The translations under genes were made by a program, and so were the position numbers. From Streptomyces qinglanensis (lineage in GTDB: Bacteria > Actinomycetota > Actinomycetes > Streptomycetales > Streptomycetaceae): 64,000 bases of DNA. Shown in pieces: positions 61,067-64,000 of this stretch (the stretch's first letter is position 1; the number at the start of each line of letters is the position of its first letter). Below the pieces are notes generated by a model that saw only the letters and a list, made by a program, of their open reading frames with translations, was not told the origin of the DNA and made no database searches. Location of the stretch: the NCBI RefSeq assembly GCF_900111245.1, contig NZ_FOGO01000016.1, positions 115,571 through 179,570 of the forward strand, written 5' to 3'.

Positions 61067-62737
61067 TCACTCCCCGGAGAGCACCGCCTGCGCCGCGGCC
61101 CGCGCGTCCGGACCGCTGTCCGCCGCCCGGGCCGCAGCGGCCGCCCGCTCGCACTGCGCCAGCGTGTGCTTGGCGAGCTGCGCCCGCACGAACGGGATCG
61201 CCGACGCGCCCATCGACAGGCTGGTCACGCCGAGCCCGGTCAGCACACACGCCAGCAGCGGGTCCGAGGCGGCCTCACCGCAGACCCCGCAGCTCTTGCC
61301 CTCCGCCTTCGCCGCCTCGGCCGAGACGGCCACCAGGTCCAGCAGCGCGGGCTGCCACGGATCCTGCAGCCGCGAGACCGCACCGACCTGCCGGTCGGCC
61401 GCGAACGTGTACTGCGCCAGATCGTTGGTGCCCAGCGAGAGGAACTCCACCTCCTGCAGCACCGAACGCGCCCGCAGCGCGGCGGAGGGAATCTCCACCA
61501 TCGCGCCGAACTTCGCGCTCAGCCCGGCCTCCCGGCAGGCGTCGGCGAACGCTCGCGCGTCCGTCCGGTCCGCCACCATCGGCGCCATGACCTCCAGGTA
61601 CACCGGCAGCCCCTCGGCCGCCTTCGCGAGAGCCCGTAGCTGCCCCTGCAGAACCTCCGGGTGGTCGAGCAGCGTGCGCAGCCCGCGCACCCCCAGAGCG
61701 GGGTTCGGCTCGTCGGCCGGTGTCAGGAAGCTCAGCGGTTTGTCGGCACCCGCATCCAGCACCCGCACCACGACGCGCCCCTCCGGGAACGCCTCCAGCA
61801 CCTGCCGGTACGCCTCGACCTGCTTGTCCTCACCGGGCGCCTGCTCGCTGTCGTCCAGGAACAGGAACTCCGTACGGAACAGACCGACGCCCTCGGCCCC
61901 CGCCTCCACGGCTGCGGGCACGTCACCCGGCCCACCCACGTTCGCCAGCAGCGGCACCTTGTGCCCGTCCGAGGTGGCTCCCGGCCCCTTGGCAGCCTCC
62001 ACGGCGGCCTTGCGGTCCTCCGCGGCGCGCGCCAACTCCTCCCGCTCCTCGGCGGTCGGATTCACCGCGATCTCGCCGGTGCTGCCGTCCACCGCGACGA
62101 CCGTGCCCTCGGCCAGTTCACCCGCACCGGGAAGCGCCACCACGGCAGGCACGCCGAGCGCCCGCGCCAGAATCGCGCTGTGGCTGGTCGGGCCGCCCTC
62201 CTCGGTGACGAAGCCCAGCACCAGCGAGGTGTCGAGCAGCGCCGTGTCGGCGGGCGCCAGGTCCCGTGCAATCAGCACGTAGGGCCGGTCGCTGTCCGGC
62301 ACTCCCGGCATGGGAACGCCCAGCAGCCTGGCGACGATCCGGTTCCGCACGTCGTCCAGGTCCGCCACCCGCCCGGCCAGGTAGTCACCCGCCTGCGCCA
62401 GCAGCGCGCGATAGGCGGCGAACGCGTCGTACACCGCGCGCTCGGCCGTGCTCCCGACGGTGATCCGCCGCTCCACGTCGGACATCAGCTCGGGGTCCTG
62501 CGCCATCATGGCCTGCGCTTCCAGCACGGCCTGCGCCTCACCGCCGGCGAGATGTCCCCGGGCGACCAGGTCGGCGGCGACGGCCTCCACGGCCTGCCGC
62601 GCGCGCTGCTGCTCACGTGGCGCCTCATCGGCGGCGATCTGCTTGGCCGGGGGCTCCAGCACGGCCGTGCCCATGTGCCGCGCCTCGCCGATCGCCACCC
62701 CGTGGCTCACGCCCACGCCTCGAAGCGTTGTGTCCAT
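61067..62737 (-). CDS. ptsI: Phosphoenolpyruvate-protein phosphotransferase (PTS enzyme I)
   Basis: A 556-residue cytoplasmic enzyme that takes phosphate from phosphoenolpyruvate and passes it to HPr, the first step of all PTS sugar uptake. The phospho-histidine is His186 in GGPTSHSAILAR. The swivelling-domain sequence GVSHGVAIGEA begins the protein, the PEP-binding barrel has GVGLFRTEFLFLD, RVLDAGADKPL, NPALGVRGLR and VEFLSLGTNDLAQYTFAADR, and the catalytic cysteine lies in SCGVCGEAASDP. The start is the ATG at 62737. The crr gene is 130 bases upstream on the same strand, and the pair is probably cotranscribed. A DasR-like site lies between them. No ptsH is in the window. Confidence 0.96.
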   Translation of the reverse strand: MDTTLRGVGVSHGVAIGEARHMGTAVLEPPAKQIAADEAPREQQRARQAVEAVAADLVARGHLAGGEAQAVLEAQAMMAQDPELMSDVERRITVGSTAERAVYDAFAAYRALLAQAGDYLAGRVADLDDVRNRIVARLLGVPMPGVPDSDRPYVLIARDLAPADTALLDTSLVLGFVTEEGGPTSHSAILARALGVPAVVALPGAGELAEGTVVAVDGSTGEIAVNPTAEEREELARAAEDRKAAVEAAKGPGATSDGHKVPLLANVGGPGDVPAAVEAGAEGVGLFRTEFLFLDDSEQAPGEDKQVEAYRQVLEAFPEGRVVVRVLDAGADKPLSFLTPADEPNPALGVRGLRTLLDHPEVLQGQLRALAKAAEGLPVYLEVMAPMVADRTDARAFADACREAGLSAKFGAMVEIPSAALRARSVLQEVEFLSLGTNDLAQYTFAADRQVGAVSRLQDPWQPALLDLVAVSAEAAKAEGKSCGVCGEAASDPLLACVLTGLGVTSLSMGASAIPFVRAQLAKHTLAQCERAAAAARAADSGPDARAAAQAVLSGE

Positions 62738-62776
62738 CTCACCCGTCTCCGCTCGGCGGCGGCCTCAGGCCACCGC

Positions 62777-62792
62777 AGTGGTTTCCACCCGG
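62777..62792. promoter_or_regulatory. Possible DasR-responsive element before ptsI
   Basis: AGTGGTTTCCACCCGG matches the dre consensus A(C/G)TGGTCTAGACCA(C/G)T at 11 of 16 positions, keeping the TGGT-n-T-nn-ACC core. It is 40 bases before the ptsI start. DasR control of crr/ptsI is known in S. coelicolor; this particular site is a guess from the match. Confidence 0.35.
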
Positions 62793-62867
62793 CCCGCGCA
62801 CGCGCAGGGAAGGGACTTCCGACGACGCGTGGAGGTACGACACGACAGAAGGGGCCGGGCGCGTACG

Positions 62868-63317
62868 TCAGCTCCAGCCGAAGAGCGTCTGCCCGCGCTC
62901 CACGTCCCCGTCCTCCCGTACGTCCCCGAGGGCCTCCGCGGTGGCCTCGAGCGCGATGACCGGAGAAACGGGCGACTTCCCCTGCTCCTCGACGGCCGCC
63001 GGATCCCAGCGCACCACCGGCTGACCCCGGGTGACCGTGTCCCCCTTGGCGGCCAGCAACTCGAAGCCCTCGCCGTTGAGCTGCACGGTGTCGATCCCCA
63101 GGTGCGTCAGCACCCCGTGGCCCTCGGAGTCCACCACCACGAACGCGTGCGGATGCAGCGAGACGACGATCCCGTCGACGGGCGCCACGGCCTCCGTCCG
63201 CTCGCGCACGGGATCCACGGCGGTACCGGGGCCCACCATCGCTCCGGAGAACACCGGATCCGGCACGGCGGCCAGGCCGATGGCGCGTCCGGTCAGCGGG
63301 GACGACACGGTGGTCAT
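62868..63317 (-). CDS. crr: PTS glucose-type EIIA protein
   Basis: A 149-residue soluble phosphocarrier of the EIIA-Glc family. The phosphorylated histidine is His72 in GVLTHLGIDTV; the second active-site His is in LHPHAFVVV. It accepts phosphate from HPr and passes it to EIIB domains, and in Streptomyces it serves N-acetylglucosamine uptake. The ATG at 63317 follows GGGAGG; an ATG at 63332 overlaps that site and is rejected. It lies upstream of ptsI in the same direction and is divergent from the rRNA operon, with about 610 bases between its start and the 16S start. Confidence 0.95.
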   Translation of the reverse strand: MTTVSSPLTGRAIGLAAVPDPVFSGAMVGPGTAVDPVRERTEAVAPVDGIVVSLHPHAFVVVDSEGHGVLTHLGIDTVQLNGEGFELLAAKGDTVTRGQPVVRWDPAAVEEQGKSPVSPVIALEATAEALGDVREDGDVERGQTLFGWS

Positions 63318-63529
63318 TGGGGGACCTCCCAAGGGCGGAGACTCGATCAGTCGCCGTCGCTACCTGTTCAGGACGGCGCACCGTTCAGAAGCGTAAGTCA
63401 TAGGAACAACCGATTCCGCAAGAGGCGCGGCCGCCCCGCTACCCCCTGTCGTGCCTCGTCAGCAGCCTGTCGCGGACCGGTGCGCCACTGTCCCGACCGG
63501 TTGCGCTCGAGACCTGGGGCAGAACCGAT

Positions 63530-63559
63530 TTGCCTCTGTCGCGCGGCCCGCTGTAGTGT
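63530..63559 (+). promoter_or_regulatory. Possible upstream rRNA promoter
   Basis: TTGCCT (63530-63535), 18 bases, TAGTGT (63554-63559). This fits housekeeping-type promoters of Streptomyces, whose rRNA operons usually have several tandem promoters. It would start a transcript about 365 bases before 16S rRNA. Confidence 0.5.
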
Positions 63560-63649
63560 CATACGCCTGCCGGGCACCCAGGTGTCGGCAGCACTCCCAA
63601 ATCCACCTCGATTTCGGCCCGTTGGTCGTTGCGCCTCGACGCGGAGCGG

Positions 63650-63679
63650 TTCGGACCACTGAAAATCCGGTGGTAGGCT
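63650..63679 (+). promoter_or_regulatory. Possible main rRNA promoter
   Basis: TTCGGA (63650-63655), 18 bases, TAGGCT (63674-63679). The surrounding GGTAGGCTTGGGAAG resembles rRNA promoters of other Streptomyces as I recall them. Transcription would begin near 63686. Confidence 0.5.
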
Positions 63680-63685
63680 TGGGAA

Positions 63686-63928
63686 GAAGCGAAAGGGCAA
63701 ACGTCCGGAGAAACCGGTACTGCATCGTCAGAACCGATTTGTTTCGAAGGAAGCGTCCGTTCCTTGAGAACTCAACAGCGTGCCAAAAGTCAACGCCAGA
63801 TATGTTGATACCCCGACCTGCCGAGTGTTCGGCGGGTTGAGGTTCCTTTGAAATACACAACAGCGAGGACGCTGTGAACCGGGGGATTATTCCTCCTCTG
63901 GTTCCGCTCTTCCTGTGGATGGAAGCAT
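63686..63928 (+). other. Leader of the rRNA precursor
   Basis: This stretch between the last promoter and mature 16S has the features of a Streptomyces rRNA leader. GAGAACTCAACAGCGTGCC (63766-63784) and the TCAACGCCAGATATGTTGATA stem region near 63790 are well conserved in such leaders by memory. A local hairpin CCGAGTGTTCGG lies near 63821-63832. The exact start of transcription is uncertain. Base composition is clearly lower in GC than the coding regions. Confidence 0.65.
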
Positions 63929-64000
63929 TCACGGAGAGTTTGATCCTGGCTCAGGACGAACGCTGGCGGCGTGCTTAACACATGCAAGTCGAACGATGAA
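63929..64000 (+). rRNA. 16S ribosomal RNA, 5' end only
   Basis: The sequence from TCACGGAGAGTTTGATCCTG onward is the universal 5' region of bacterial 16S rRNA (standard 27F primer site). It continues with CGCTGGCGGCGTGCTTAACA and AACACATGCAAGTCGAACG, as in Streptomyces. Only the first 72 bases are in the window. Confidence 0.98.

Larger units (their letters stand above)
63520..63741. repeat. Direct repeats CAGAACCGATTTG in the rRNA upstream region
   Basis: CAGAACCGATTTG occurs at 63520-63532 and again at 63729-63741, 209 bases apart. The core AACCGATT also occurs at 63408-63415 near crr. The first full copy leads into a possible promoter; the second lies inside the presumed rRNA leader. Possible roles are promoter duplication or a shared binding site. 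Confidence 0.6.

Overview
The window is a very high G+C actinobacterial chromosome segment, almost certainly Streptomyces. The evidence is an RbpA gene with a sigma-R type promoter, a four-gene conservon (cvnABCD), an NsdA-type regulator, a DUF397 protein, a DUF574-type methyltransferase, the crr/ptsI pair, and a rRNA leader and 16S 5' end of Streptomyces type. From memory, the outer parts (ppm1-fxsA-rbpA at the left, ptsI-crr at the right) look like a core-chromosome neighbourhood of the S. coelicolor type; this was not aligned. Genes are dense, on both strands, and strong GC-rich hairpins sit at most convergent ends. No phage, insertion sequence, CRISPR array or tRNA was recognised. || Layout. 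1-9.4 kb: polyprenol-phosphate mannose synthase (cut by the window edge), FxsA, RbpA, an MFS transporter, a glycerophosphodiesterase, a YczE membrane protein divergent from a MocR regulator, then an FtsK/TraB-like membrane protein with degenerate nucleotide-binding motifs and a two-helix partner protein. 9.7-25 kb: an M20 amidohydrolase, then an acyl-CoA catabolic region interrupted by a TPR-containing Ser/Thr kinase and an APC permease. It encodes an acyl-CoA dehydrogenase, an IpdC-like nitronate-monooxygenase-family flavoprotein, two acyl-CoA synthetases, an enoyl-CoA hydratase, a double DUF35 protein and two thiolase-like lipid-transfer proteins. The order fadD19-like / echA19-like / DUF35 / ltp / ltp resembles mycobacterial sterol side-chain genes, and two kinds of palindromic operator lie at its promoters. 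25-39.7 kb: DUF397 protein, a small conserved protein, a secreted peptidoglycan amidase, a phosphotransferase-fold protein, an NsdA-like regulator, a PAS-PP2C phosphatase, a HEAT-like protein, a fused 5-oxoprolinase and a GntR regulator. || 39.8-47.3 kb holds the most unusual unit: a three-gene operon whose products look like a kleisin-type subunit, a winged-helix subunit and a 1663-residue SMC/MukB-like ATPase. This is the MukFEB/MksFEB/JetABC architecture, but no JetD nuclease is nearby and the Walker B glutamate is replaced by asparagine. 47.2-56.2 kb: a small membrane protein whose tail overlaps the ATPase gene, the conservon, a lone glycerol kinase, a VanX-type D-Ala-D-Ala dipeptidase behind a long hairpin, and a methyltransferase. 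56.2-63.3 kb: a GH31 protein that has lost both catalytic aspartates, an acetoacetyl-CoA synthetase, and the PTS genes ptsI and crr. 63.3-64 kb: rRNA promoters, leader and the first 72 bases of 16S rRNA, cut by the window end. || How the parts may work together: RbpA supports sigma-factor/RNA polymerase function next to an rRNA operon at the other end. PtsI and EIIA-Glc are general PTS proteins for sugar uptake. The acyl-CoA genes probably degrade a sterol-like or branched isoprenoid acid under TetR-type control, though no such regulator and no ring-degradation genes are in the window. All functional calls come from reading the sequence; no database or structure search was run.
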